The notes: a model not told the origin generated them from the letters alone. A stretch of 64,000 nucleotides of DNA from Halichondria panicea (GCF_963675165.1 NC_087384.1:2502501-2566500), one strand, 5' to 3'; numbered from the stretch's first letter, positions 1 to 10,887 are shown. Numbers and translations are program-made.

Positions 1-164
1 AGTTTTGAACAGGCATGCAACTGAATGCCAGCTGACTTATATAGGTAAACTTACCCACAAGTTGAATACTGAATGGACCATATGGATGAATAAGAAAGTG
101 AACAATAATGTTCATTTTACGCATATCTCCATTTGACAGTTAAATAGGTATTTGAACTAAAATT

Positions 165-560
165 TTAAAAACTTTTGATGGAATCGTGATCGTTCACAAT
201 ATAAATAGAACCTACACACTTTATTTCTTTTCTGAGACGTTTGTTTTCTTCACTCAGCTCCTCAACGTTCCTCTCAGTTTCGAGGCATCTTTTGCATGGT
301 TGGTCATGATCAATTGGAGGTGATCTGTAAGCAACACCCACTAACATAATATCTGTAAGAGGGTGACTATTCACACTTATTTATATTTATATAGATCTAG
401 TCTCACATAGTTGTACTGCTAGGACATTTCTCCAAACAAGCTGCTAAAATCTTTCTCAGGTGTACAGCAGTCATTACGTCCTTTGTTTGTGCTGTAGCCA
501 ATACTAGATACCCAGGATTCATTTGGGAAGGGACTTTCTCTCGGAAGAAGCCACGTGGAC
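165..560 (-). pseudogene. Fragment of an unrecognised coiled-coil gene family, copy 1
   Basis: Minus-strand reading contains a heptad-like charged stretch (CLETERNVEELSEENKRLRK) next to a short segment ending in DHDQPCKR. A second open stretch lies upstream on the same strand at about 420-560. The nucleotide sequence around 205-290 is clearly related to 10187-10265, so the two are paralogous pieces. No start, stop and splice set gives a whole gene, and the window begins just downstream, so this may be the 3' part of a gene or a relic. Family not recognised. No function is proposed. Confidence 0.35.
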
Positions 561-577
561 TTGGTACTAATTGTAAG

Positions 578-803
578 TTAACAACTTGTGTCGCAGTATC
601 GGGTATAATTCTACGAGTATATCGTTATGCAGAATTACTTGCTAATAATATTATATGCAAACCAATAGCATAATGATATTGGTTGGGGTTCAAGAGCATT
701 GTTCATCTGAATGGGCATCCCCGCCTAGGGGATTAACCCCTCAGCCTTTCGGGGGTTATATTTTAGCCAGATCTTGTTTTCTTTAAAATGGTATTTTACC
801 ACA
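578..803. repeat. 226-bp direct repeat, copy 1
   Basis: Nearly identical to 1167-1392. It runs from ttaacaacttgtgtcgcag to gtattttaccaca and contains GC-rich hairpin-forming segments (aggggattaacccct and the later cagcctttcgggggtta). No coding potential. Probably a short non-autonomous mobile repeat, class unknown. Confidence 0.85.
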
Positions 804-899
804 GTAACCTATTACTCAATCTGGTGCCCATGCACATGATTTGCTCTTGTCACAGTGCCGGACAGGGTGCAAACTGACCGACACTGGAGATACAAAAAG

Positions 900-1013
900 A
901 ACTAAAAGAACTAAGCATAATTATAAGTACAAGGGGTGGGAATGAGGAGGGGAATGAACTAAAAGAACTAAGCATAATTATAAGTACAAGGGGTGGGAAT
1001 GAGGAGGGGAATG
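900..1013. repeat. 57-bp tandem duplication, two copies
   Basis: Two adjacent copies of a unit beginning aactaaaagaactaagcata, with starts at 900 and 957. They are almost identical, so this is a recent local duplication. Any open frame through it is only the translated repeat. Confidence 0.85.
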
Positions 1014-1166
1014 AATGATGGACGTCTGATATGCTCACAAAGTGACTGCTAATAGTTCTGAGACTGCCACGAGGCTTCAACTTTAGTGCACATGCGTTGA
1101 GATGAGTGACGTCATTGCGGCCTGCTCCTTGTTGTTAACCCCATTTAATATGCTATTAAATTCCAT
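1011..1166. repeat. 156-bp interspersed repeat, copy 1
   Basis: Matches 9813-9968 at a constant offset of 8802 bases with no difference that I can see, running from atggacgtctgatatg-like sequence to attaaattccat. It ends exactly where the second 226-bp repeat begins (1167). Noncoding. Confidence 0.85.
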
Positions 1167-1392
1167 TTAACAACTTGTGTCGCAGTATCGGGTATAATTC
1201 TACGAGTATATCGTTATGCAGAATTACTTGCTAATAATATTATATGCAAACCAATAGCATAATGATATTGGTTGGGGTTCAAGAGCATTGTTCATCTGAA
1301 TGGGCATCCCCGCCTAGGGGATTAACCCCTCAGCCTTTCGGGGGTTATATTTTAGCCAGATCTTGTTTTCTTTAAAATGGTATTTTACCACA
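1167..1392. repeat. 226-bp direct repeat, copy 2
   Basis: Second copy of 578-803, same orientation and same length. It abuts the 156-bp repeat at 1011-1166 with no spacer. The other copy of that 156-bp repeat (9813-9968) is not followed by the 226-bp sequence, which suggests the 226-bp unit moved here independently. Confidence 0.85.
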
Positions 1393-4079
1393 TATCTTTA
1401 CGTCTATCTTTTGTTTGGGTGAGGAATGAGTCCCTTCGACTCACAAATACTCCCAAGCTGAGCCCAAACAACCCTTTATTGTCATTTATGTACCTTTTAT
1501 TTACTCAGTCTGACGTATGTTATATTATCTCCATGATATTACAGATCTTTCTTTAGTTAGTGTATATAGGAAGCCTATCTTGATTTCATGTATACCGGTA
1601 TAATCATCATTATATAGATAATGTACTAAGGGCATGACGGAATTAGCTCCATAATTCAGACACAAGACACAACAACCAAAGTTAGAGAAGAACGATTACT
1701 TCTCGGCTCTTTCTATAATTATGATGCTGGGAAAAACGTAGCCAAGGAGTGCATGTGCATGCAGAGCTTGACCATGCAAATAACGCTTGCTGTTAGCACT
1801 ATTGCTCTGATTCTAAAGGAGTGGCCAGTATAGTAAAGAGGATTCAGGCCAATTGTGGATATGCGTGGACAAAGCGAGATTTTCTGAGTAGTCTACCGTC
1901 GTTGAACTGACTAAAACGCCATGTAAGCTAATATAACATAGCATATGCAGAAGTGATTGTTGCGAGAGAGAGCGTCGGCTAATTAGTTATGTATTCCTCT
2001 AATATGGGATGCCAACACTGTAAAGTTAAATTTGGCTGTAATAGAGACCAGACATCTCTCCTCATGAGGCTATACCACGGCTGAGTTATCTGATTGGAAA
2101 CGAACCGAATGTCTAACCCAGCGTTTGCCTGCTGCTATGATCATTTCTTTTATCGATATATAACTATATGGCAATCCTCCCTTGGGTTAGGCCATTGGAG
2201 TTGGAACCATTGTCCTGCTTCATAGGCACCGCAGCCCCATGTATAACAGTGAAACTATAGGGTTGTCCTTGATGCAGCGAACGAGCAGGAAGTGGCATGT
2301 ATTCCACTGTGAAGCAAATGTTGACCACCATTGAATGTCAGAACGTGCAGCGACATTCAGGCGGCGAAAGCCGTCTAAGTGATGGAATGTGGTAGATGCA
2401 TCAATCAGTCACAAACATGCTGAGGTATGTCCAATGAGGGACAGCAACCCCTTGTCCTCCCCGCCTTTATTTAGTTTAGTGCTCTACAATATTATAGTGA
2501 ATTCCAATTTAATTGGCCATCCGCCCATCCCTGAGAATTTGCTAAGCTCCAAGAGGGGGGGGGGGGCCGTTGCCTGTTCCGCGGTTGTTTCATTATATCC
2601 ACTGTATAACGCCGTCTGCGGGAGATGAGCACTTTACTATTCCATTGCATGCGCACCTATATATAGCAATCATATAATACTGATACGATAATTATACTGC
2701 AACATATCGTTGTTGATTCTATCATTGACGCTGGCGTTATAATAGATCAATAATAAGCTGCCATGCCATTTGCCTTTTTGCAATGTTAATATATGGGACC
2801 TGTCCCTGAGGTTTTATCACCATGCATGCTGCTGCAGGTGTAGTCTTTGGGCGGAAATTTCATGTAATTTGTAAGGAGCCTTTGACTATATCCCAATCTG
2901 TTTACGACATACTAACTACATTGGGTATTATCTGGGTGGTGGCTCGGTTCTGCCTCCCAGGTTTCGGCTTTTAATGGTGTGCATGCATTACCGCGCTTCC
3001 AGCTGTTGAGTGTAAATGGTACCCTTTAGTTTTGGGCCTGCAGATCATGCATGCATGGTAATGTCTTTTGTAGGCTGGCCCCTTGCTGCCAGGCATGTTG
3101 CAGATAGATATAGGTTACCATTAAAGTTAGGAAATACGGGTAAATTAAAAATGATTGTGGTGAATGTAGTGATAACATGGGGATGAACTAGAAAATGTAA
3201 ACAAATACCTGAGAAGTGGAGTAAGTATACTAAACGTGCACAAGCTAGCTGTTTCATTGTTTTTGTGCAAGAGAGTATATCGCTCTCTTTGGGGTTATAC
3301 ATGCACTTGTGGGCAGCATGGTTTAATTTATTTTGGTTTGCACATAATTATATATACATACAGAAATCGGAGCTGTAGGTTTCCAGTCCCACCAGCCGTA
3401 GCTGCTTTGGGGGGTGGAGTCGACAACACCGAGCGACGCTAGTGCCCCTTATACTGGGCTATTTTGGAGCGGCTGCATGCTTGGGAATGGGTCTGAGGAG
3501 TTGCAAATGTGACACCAGCCCGACATATAATATTCCAGCCTCCATTTTTTTTTTTTTTTTTTTTACCAATCACGCTGTCCTATATTGCTGCTGCGTCCTC
3601 CCGAAGGTTGTGGTCATACGTGGTCCATGATGGAATTTTACTTTTTGCTGAGCTTGGCGATTGTATATAGCCGTGTACATTAGTAAGCATAAGGGGCATG
3701 GCTTGCATGGCTGAGAATAACGGCTGTGCATGTATGCCTAGTTCCAATGTGTTTATACCCTATAATAGTGCCACTAGCAATGTATATTATAGTGGCTTGC
3801 TCAGCCCTCAGCCCCCCCCCCTTCATGATGGCAATCGATTCCACCATGGAGCGTTTGACTATAATGATAGTGTTAGATCGAGACTACTTTCTTCTTTGTT
3901 GGGTAGGAAGCTGAGTATCCGTAGTTGAGAACTCCTGATTGTCAGGGTGTTTAGCAGGCGGGGCATTGATCCGGTACCTGCGGTGAGCCGTGTATAATTT
4001 AAAAGTGCTCTTTGCTTGCTTGCTGTAGGGAGGTGCACTTATATCTCCCATGGCTGTGATGGGTGGCGACCATCGTTTA
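1393..4079. other. No gene supported
   Basis: Only short open frames without recognisable domains or splice-site support. Homopolymers include a G run near 2555-2566 and a T run near 3546-3565. I see no RNA gene or mobile-element ends here. Confidence 0.6.
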
Positions 4080-4620
4080 AGGCCATTACTATCAAGACAT
4101 GTAGGTTTGCCAATACCGCCTACCCTGCCATTTTATTGAGTTTGCTGCCAGTTACCATAACCCGCCTTTTGTCGGTGCCATTTTCTGAGTTTGCCCTGCA
4201 CTTGTTCCTAAATGTTGTTGAGTTTGCCATACCCCTCCTGTTGTTGGTACCATTTGTTGAGTTTGCCATAGCTATACCCTACTGAGTTTTGCTGCGTTTG
4301 CCATACTCAGAGTTTTCCATACCTGCGAACTTTGCGAGATACCTGTGGTGCGTGCAGGAGCAGTTCATAAAGTGTACTGTGGCTCTTTGCTTGCTGAGGT
4401 GTATATTGTGTTTGATTGACCTGCCCCGACATTTATTTTGGGGGATGGGCCCAGGGGGGTAAATATGCCATACCCCGCTACTTGAGGTTAACTTGCAATA
4501 CCAGGGTTTGCCACACCCTACTCGGCTATATTTGTTGAGTGTGTTGCCATTTGTTGAGTTTGCATTTGCTATACTCTGGTTTATTAGTATGCCATTTGTT
4601 GGGTTTTGCCATACTCGCCA
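4080..4620. repeat. Degenerate minisatellite, TTTGTTGAGTTTGCCATAC type
   Basis: Irregular copies of a ~20-27 bp phrase (gttgagtttgccatac and variants) recur through the block. It is the decayed relative of the cleaner arrays at 8820-9175 and 9240-9500. Noncoding. Confidence 0.6.
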
Positions 4621-4623
4621 TTA

Positions 4624-4838
4624 TTGTGCCTCGGTGCACATGCGCAAGCGAGGTATACGGTAGTATGTTTGTGTGTGTGTGTGTCAGTGTAGACTGCTAA
4701 AGCTGTTCAAGGATCAATGAAGTGCAAGTAAGAGTTTCTCTATAGGCTTCTAGTCATGTTTTCTTGGATTTGCACAATAATCAGTGCTTCGTTCTCGAGT
4801 TATGCCTAGTTTTGCTTACTTGGAATGCCAGAGCATGT
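4624..4838 (+). repeat. Interspersed repeat R, left half, split by an insertion
   Basis: Matches the left part of the intact copy at 41868-42360 (cggtgcacatgcgcaagcgaggta, then the aagtgcaagtaagagtttct and gttatgcctagttttgctt regions). The match stops at gagcatgt and resumes at 8237 with catgtatccaaac. The repeat was therefore interrupted by the element at 4839-8236. Confidence 0.75.
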
Positions 4839-4926
4839 CAGGGGCGTAGGGAGGGGGAGGGCTTTGGGGGCTGGAGCCCCCCTTTCTCTGCAAAAACTAC
4901 ACTAAGAGCCCCACCTTCTCTGATGA

Positions 4927-5535
4927 TAGTCTCGAATACCCGCCTCAACCTAAAAGCTTGAGTCTGGTCAAACTCACATATGAACTTTGTTCTGCACAGT
5001 CAGCAAAGTCAAGTGGGCTACACGCCCACAAGCATAGTGATAAAGCCACCGCATGTTAGGGACAGAACATACACGTACACAGAGGGCTATATCAGACAGT
5101 GTATCAATTAAGGCTAGGAGTTGAAAGCCTAAAAGAAAAACACTGAGCTTGAAGCCATCATTGCACAGAGCTAGAGGGCCATGAAACCATGGTCGACGGT
5201 CACATTCACATAAATGAGCATTTAGGCTGTTAATTTCGACAAGGTGTTCCAAAGGTCCTGTTGCTAGTCTGGAGAGTTCTAGTATCACATCCTTACAACT
5301 CTATCCATCTACGTCGCCTTCTGTCATGTCAGGGGCTAATTCTTCTACTAGTAACAATCCATGCTGCGTGGCGGTTAGCTATAATGATATTCATGTAGAC
5401 TATAATTTTATTCATGTTCCACACCCACTTGTGGTCAATTAAATGTCCAAGAAATTCCTGGACACACTTGAACCAAACCTCAATGTGAGTTTGACCAGAC
5501 TCAAGCTTTTAGGTTGAGGCGGGTATTCGAGACTA
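4927..5535. mobile_element. TAGTCTCG...CGAGACTA element with 9-bp target duplication
   Basis: Terminal inverted repeats of about 50 bp start TAGTCTCGAATACCCGCC and end with its complement. The 9-bp sequence ctctgatga flanks both sides (4918-4926 and 5536-5544). The 9-bp duplication is the Mutator (MULE) hallmark. The interior has a 104-codon minus-strand open frame (4974-5288) that I do not recognise; it may be captured host sequence or chance. Confidence 0.85.
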
Positions 5536-5817
5536 CTCTGATGAGTCTTCAGCCTGGGAATTACTGGTATAGATTAGTGGCAGACAAACAGCATGTCCAA
5601 GAGCTAGCTATACTATACTAGTAACTTTGATTCTTTAGTGCAACTAAGCTAGCTAGCTACGGCTAGCTAGCTAGCCTCGATCCCAGGCCGATCTGTCTCT
5701 AATTGAACGCTAGGTCGCCTCCTCGGCCTGGTATTGATTGTATCTGGGCGTGTATCTGGGCGTGACTTCGTTATTATTATTAAGTCCATGTGGTGAAATG
5801 AAAATTGAATAAAATTA

Positions 5818-6436
5818 ATGATGGCTTCTAAGTTTGTTCTTTGTAGGTTATGTTGCAGCACTGATGTGCCATACAAAACAGAAGATTATAAACATTTGTT
5901 CAGCAGTAAGGCTCTCAAAGAAGATATTCCAGGGAGGCTCAGTCTTGCATTGGATCTGCCTGTTAGTGATTCAGATGGCCTGTCAAAGATTGTCTGTCTT
6001 TCTTGTATCAAGAAGATAAAGTCCATAGAGGTGTTCAGGCTCCTGGCCAGACGTAGCTACCAGAAACAAGTGTCCAAAGAGCAGCTCCCTAGTAGTCCAG
6101 TAAGATCAGCCCCTAAGAAAAGGACTAAGGACACGAGTGGTTCCGACGCATCTCCTTTCACTGTGAGCTCGCGTCCATCAGCAAAGAGGAGTACCATCAG
6201 GGTTCGAGGAAAAAGGCTTGCTTTTACTCCTGCACAAAGTAGGAAATTTTTAATGTGATAGTGTTGTAAATAAAATTATTTTTTTAGCTCACATTGATGG
6301 TCCACATAATGCCAGTGCCTCGACATCATCTGCAATCGCTGTGGAGCTAGAGGGTAGGTCAGAAACTATCCAGTTTGCAGCCAACATTGGAGCACCAGGA
6401 GGGGCAAATGCTCTAAGCTCACCTAGGTGTGCATAG
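5818..6436 (+). CDS. Small protein with ZAD-like zinc finger, transposon-borne
   Basis: Proposed exons are 5818-6238 and 6288-6436 (GT at 6239-6240, AG at 6286-6287), giving 189 residues. Unspliced, the frame stops at 6258 after 146 residues. Cys9-x2-Cys12 and Cys60-x2-Cys63 with about 47 residues between them match the spacing of a zinc-finger-associated (ZAD-like) treble-clef domain, which usually dimerises or binds DNA-associated partners. The rest is basic and Ser/Lys-rich (residues ~85-140), like a nuclear linker. The gene lies wholly inside the element at 5672-7268, 146 bp from its left end. Exon 2 overlaps antisense coding sequence of the RecQ fragment. Function in transposition or as cargo is unknown; the second exon is less certain than the first. 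Confidence 0.6.
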
Positions 6437-7024
6437 GCAGGACGAAAGTCAGAGCTCCTACAGAACATACATAATAATCACAACGGGAGTTATTAATAAC
6501 TTACCACTTGTAAACACAGTGTGCTTCGTCCACAGCTATTGCCACTAAAGAGGAATTGAGTGGAGGCTCTAGTAATAGCATCCTCCAACGATAGTCTTCA
6601 ACAACAGCCTCTGGGGCAGTGAACAGCAGACGGTACTTTCCATCCGACACATCTTTGTTAGTGGCAACAAGACTTCTGTCGATTCCCTTATTACTACTGA
6701 GGATGGCAGCAGAAACACCTCTAGTGTTCAGACTCCTGACCTGGTCAATCATGAGAGACACAAGGGGAGAGATGACAAGACTACACTTCTGGCGACAAGA
6801 GGACCCTTAGTCCTACCAAGCTTGTAGTCCATCAAGAAGGGTAGCAATTGATAGCACAGAGACTTGCCATACCCAGTTGGGAACCACACAAAAACGTCCC
6901 TTCCTTCTGACAGGAGCTTGAGAGCACGGACCTGCTGTTCCTTGAGGATCAGTCCTTTTTGCTTCACACAAGACAGTACATATGCTAATGCTTCTTGGAT
7001 ATCAAAAGACGTTGAAATTGCCAT
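6289..7024 (-). pseudogene. RecQ-like helicase N-terminal fragment, frameshifted
   Basis: Minus-strand exon 1 (7024 to 6505) starts MAISTSFD and contains a Walker A motif FPTGYGKSLCYQ, the segment SPLVSLMIDQVRSL (motif Ia region) and the DEAHCVYKW box. A GTAAGT donor follows. Exon 2 starts at 6457 after an AG and continues SSDFRPAYAHLGELRAFAP, the expected RecQ continuation, then loses similarity after about 6392 and stops near 6289. A single-base frameshift near 6750-6761, between motifs I and Ia, breaks exon 1. Motifs III-VI, RQC and HRDC are absent. RecQ proteins unwind DNA 3'-5', but this copy cannot encode an active helicase. Confidence 0.8.
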
Positions 7025-7277
7025 AGTATAGTAGCTAGCTTAGCTTTACAGAGCTATTCATGAGATTACAATTACTTTTACGGAGTAGGTGCTCATACAT
7101 ACACCATTAGTGTTAAGTCGCTCAGGAATTCGCTCTTTTTTAGCGAATACCTGAGCGAGGTGGAGCCAATAAGAGCACGCCCAGATACACGCCCAGATAC
7201 AATCAATACCAGGCCGAGGAGGCGACCTAGCGTTCAATTAGAGACGGATCGGCCTGGGATCAAGGCTACTAGCTAGC

Positions 7278-8050
7278 TAGCCTCTACACAGGCTCTCCTT
7301 TTTCTGTTCTTTATCACAATCGTTCAATAAGATAATTTAATACTGTATTATTCGTTCAATGAGATAAAATACGGTATTAATTGGAGGAATAAAGAAAGAA
7401 ATAGACGTAAAGTTAGGAAAAAGGAGAGCCTGTATCGGGAAGTCACGTGAGGGTAGAAGGGTGGTAGAAGGGTGAAAATGAGCGTGGGCATACTGAGCTA
7501 GAGATGTTGGACTGCCCACGCAGAGATCTACGACTAGTAAAACTTTGCCTGCAGCAAGCTGGACATGGACTTGGAACTGGAAGTTTGCAAGCACTATAGA
7601 GCTAGCTATACCTTAGGCTTAGCTAGATGATCTACTAGTCTAGATTGTGTGTTTAGATTCTATCACTATTACCTTTTCTTGTGTCTTTCTACATGCTATA
7701 GTAGAATAGCTTAGTCATCATTATCATATAGCAGGTAGCTACTGCCACCAGAGCTGGCCACGCTGGTTCTCTGATCTGACTTGCAGCACAGCTTGGTGGT
7801 TGTCTCAGTGCAGTACAGTACAGTCGAGTCTTACTCAGAATGCGTGGGAGAATACCTTACGTCACGATTGTGGGCTACATATCGCCCACGTTCATAAAAA
7901 TCCTTGTGGATCACGCGATTTCCCAAACCAGGCCTTACGTTTTCTTAACTGTACGCCCATTTCTTTCTTTGCTGCCTCACTATGTCTTTCTTATGTTTAT
8001 GGATGAACAGTGACAACAGCAAGAAAAAGTAAGGCCTGGGAACGAGGCTA
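7278..8050. mobile_element. TAGCCTC...GAGGCTA element, long copy
   Basis: Begins TAGCCTCTACACAGGCTC and ends GGCCTGGGAACGAGGCTA. Flanked by ctagctagc on both sides (7269-7277 and 8051-8059), the first being shared with the preceding RecQ-bearing element. A shorter 266-bp relative lies at 60543-60808 with the same ends but a large internal deletion. No protein recognised inside. Confidence 0.85.
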
Positions 8051-8236
8051 CTAGCTAGCTAGCTTTAGCAGTATTATTAATTGAAGCAAGGTGTGGCTAT
8101 TTCTTGCACATGCGCAATGAGTCATTAATTAGGGGGTGTGGCTTCCGGTCACCGGAATTTTCGGCGCTCCGCGCCAAGTAGTTTCTGGCGCGAACAGCTC
8201 AGCCCCCCCTTCCTCAAATTCCTGCCTACGCCCCTG

Positions 8237-8490
8237 CATGTATCCAAACTTGTTTACCGAGTGTTGCTACTCTGCGAAGTAGTTAGCTCTGAACTAGAAC
8301 GCTAGCTAATTGGTAGCTGCACGAGTGAGAAGAGAGCTGCAAGGCTCTGCTGATGGCAGTCATTAATTTTCTGACAGAGAGATTAATTTTAGACTTGAAC
8401 TTTTTAACAACAACCTTGGTCGATCATTACCCACTCTGAGTTTGCATGCAGCAAAAATGTTCACCAGACCAGGCAAAGCAGACCAGCAGC
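8237..8490 (+). repeat. Interspersed repeat R, right half
   Basis: Continues the R repeat interrupted at 4838. It contains ccaaacttgtttaccgag, gagaagagagctgcaaggct and catgcagcaaaa, all present in order in the intact copy at 41868-42360. Noncoding. Confidence 0.7.
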
Positions 8491-8819
8491 CTCCCACCAC
8501 CACATGGTTTTTTAAAAATTGATGAGGCCATAAGGGGTCACTAATCACTCTTCATTATGCTGACAATGCAATATTTCGGTACACAACCATTACATCATCA
8601 GTAATCGGTTTCTAATTTGCCGTGTGGGCTGGGTGTAACTCATTAATTGTAGACCACTGCCTAATATACAGTGGGTGTGGCTCATTAATTTAGGCCACAC
8701 CTAACAAATAATGAATAATGAACTTTTGGGGGGAAGGCTAAAAGTGATGAGGGGGCTGATGAGAAATTACTGATCTAGTCTGCCTGGTATAATAACTTTG
8801 TGTCTCCTGTGGTGCTTTC

Positions 8820-9175
8820 ATTTGCTGGGTTTGCCACGCCCTGCCAGTTGTTGCGTTTGCTACAGTCGGCATTTATTAACATGCACACTCGGCAGTTTGT
8901 TAGTATGCCATTTGTTGGGTATGCCATCACCCTGGCATTTGTTGGGTCTGCCATCACCCTGCCATTTGTTGGGTATGCCATCACCCTGGGTCTGCCATTA
9001 CCCTGGCATTTGTTGGGTATGCCATCACCCTGGGTCTGCCATTACCCTGGCATTTGTTGGGTATGCCATCACCCTGGAATTTGTGGGTATGCCATCACCC
9101 TGCCGGTACCTGGCATTTGTTGGGTCTGCCATCACCCTGCCATTTGCTGTGTTTGCCGTACCTTGTTGAGTTGGC
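8820..9175. repeat. 27-bp minisatellite (TTTGTTGGGTATGCCATCACCC)
   Basis: About ten copies, some truncated to 17 bp, of a unit close to catttgttgggtatgccatc followed by accctgg. Two overlapping open frames simply translate the repeat (for example HLLGMPSPW), so they are not taken as genes. Weaker copies resume at 9240-9500. Confidence 0.9.
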
Positions 9176-9239
9176 CGCTGTCCGTGGAGCGACATGACAT
9201 GTACTGTATATAGCTAGGTACTTAACTACGTATAAAGCA

Positions 9240-9505
9240 TTTGATCCTACACCACCTTGGCAGTGGTTTGCTATACCCTGCCATTGTTGAGTTTGCCATA
9301 CTCTGTTGCTATTTGTTGAGTTTGCCATACTCATACTCTTATCTGTTTGAGTCCATGCAGCGACATGATCATTATAGGTATTGTCTATACAGGTATACGA
9401 ATAAAGCATCTATATGCACGTACATAGGCTTACTCTGTTGCTATGTTGATTTTGCCATACTCTGTTGCTACTTGTTGAGTTTGCCATACTCTCCATGCAG
9501 CGACA
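9240..9505. repeat. Degenerate minisatellite (GTTGAGTTTGCCATACTC)
   Basis: Irregular copies of gttgagtttgccatactctg with the interposed phrase ccatgcagcgacatgat. Related to the arrays at 4080-4620 and 8820-9175. No gene supported from here to 9812. Confidence 0.7.
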
Positions 9506-9812
9506 TGATATAATTTATTAATTTATTGTCTATAGCTACATGCACTGAGCATGAGGTACGTATAAGGCATGGTTAGCGACTATATGTATTGATCCTACAC
9601 CACCTTGGCAGTCAATTGTGCCCCTGATTTTTCACATTCGTATTAGAATGGAGAGGGGTTATCGACGTGCCAGCTGCGGTGGTGTCTAAGTAACTTTTGG
9701 CTAAAGGCTTAGGTGTTCTGTACCTGCCAACTGAGGGGGGGGGGTCCATGGCCGATGACCGGGCACTAATCGGTAGAGAGAATTGGTAGACAGAAGATGA
9801 ATGAATGAATGA

Positions 9813-9968
9813 ATGAATGATGGACGTCTGATATGCTCACAAAGTGACTGCTAATAGTTCTGAGACTGCCACGAGGCTTCAACTTTAGTGCACATGCGTT
9901 GAGATGAGTGACGTCATTGCGGCCTGCTCCTTGTTGTTAACCCCATTTAATATGCTATTAAATTCCAT
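9813..9968. repeat. 156-bp interspersed repeat, copy 2
   Basis: Copy of 1011-1166 at constant offset 8802 with no visible mismatch. Preceded by a short gaat tandem run (about 9798-9822). Lies 220 bp from the second fragment of the coiled-coil gene family, just as copy 1 lies near the first fragment, so part of the 0-1.2 kb and 9.8-10.6 kb regions may share a duplication history. Confidence 0.85.
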
Positions 9969-10186
9969 AGAAAAAAGCTTTGAACAAGCAACAACAATTT
10001 GACGACCATGGCCCAGTAGAAGATTATAAACACATAAATTGAATACTGCACTAGCTGATGCAGATTGTACAATCCTTCACATAAACAAACAATTGCTATA
10101 CGTATACAAGTAGGTATGCATGGGAGATCGAGATTACATGACACAACACATGCACTATGAGTATCGATGGAGTGGTGATCATTTTA

Positions 10187-10600
10187 CAATAGAACCTATA
10201 CACTTAATTTCTTTTCTGAGACGTTTGTTTTCTTCACGAGCTCCTCTACTTCCCTCTCAGCCTCGAACCATATTTTCCTAGAATCCAGAAGGTGCTGCTT
10301 AGACTATTTAACAGGTGTTCAGGGTCATTTGGCACGCTAACATTTCTTCAATATCTATAATTATCTTCATTTGTTTCGACATCAACCATAACCGGGGTCT
10401 TCTGGTTGGTCAGTTTCAACTGTCGAGGCAGAATGTTGCTAATCAATTGGAAGTGATCTGGGACCAATGCAACACCCATTACTGAATAAAACTTAGAAAA
10501 TATGCCAAAATCTTTCTCGGTGTACAATAGTGATGCCATTTGCGGTAGCCTTTGCCTCTGAAGAAAAATGACAAAAATGACAAGCATTATAATTTATTCT
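10187..10600 (-). pseudogene. Fragment of the unrecognised coiled-coil family, copy 2
   Basis: The segment near 10187-10300 is the nucleotide relative of 205-300, and the adjoining minus-strand open frame (10348-10587) contains YTEKDFGIFSKF and MGVALVPDHFQLISNILPRQ. Copy 1 retains related pieces (TPEKDF, then VGVAYR). Neither end of a gene model can be fixed. No known domain seen; the shared phrase suggests one exon of a small family rather than chance. Confidence 0.4.
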
Positions 10601-10887
10601 GGAATCAGCCGAAAAACGAATATTTTTAACATAATTATCATTAGCCTAGCAACAAATAAATTAGGAACTTATCTACATTAAACTGCATGTGCCGTATATG
10701 CATGTATATAACCTGTCACAGAATTAGCATATCTTTTGGCCACCATGCAATTAATATGGACAATTATCACACGTGTAGAAGTTTCTACCCTTCCAACCTA
10801 GCTACCAGAAGTAGCTTTTTATACCTTCAGGTTTTGCTATACATGAAATTATGCTACACAGAGCAATTTCCAGAATATTCTTCAACA

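Larger units (their letters stand above)
5672..7268. mobile_element. MULE-like element carrying a RecQ fragment and a zinc-finger gene
   Basis: About 90-bp terminal inverted repeats (5672-5763 and 7175-7268) begin TAGCCTCGATCCCAGGCCG and include the phrase cgctaggtcgcctcctcggc. Both ends are flanked by ctagctagc (5663-5671 and 7269-7277), a 9-bp duplication in a GCTA-rich target. The payload is a plus-strand ZAD-like gene (5818-6436) and a minus-strand RecQ-like helicase fragment (6289-7024), convergent and overlapping at their 3' exons. No transposase is visible, so it is either non-autonomous with captured genes (Pack-MULE-like) or a remnant of a larger element in which these genes are standard. 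Confidence 0.8.
4839..8236. mobile_element. CAGGGGCGTAGG-ended element hosting three nested insertions
   Basis: Left end CAGGGGCGTAGGGAGG and right end CCTGCCTACGCCCCTG are inverted repeats. Both flanks carry catgt (4834-4838 and 8237-8241), a 5-bp target duplication, and the flanking DNA joins into one copy of repeat R. Without the nested elements at 4927-5535, 5672-7268 and 7278-8050 only about 400 bp remain, so this is a non-autonomous element. The CAGGGGCGG-like ends suggest hAT, but a 5-bp duplication is not the usual 8. Confidence 0.7.

Noticed and set aside
8900-9170. Regular short direct repeats resembling a CRISPR array
   Set aside because: There are no unique spacers; units are contiguous and variable, and the DNA is clearly eukaryotic.
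8798-9213. Two overlapping 120-140 codon frames
   Set aside because: They translate the 27-bp minisatellite in two phases; no start, domain or splice support.
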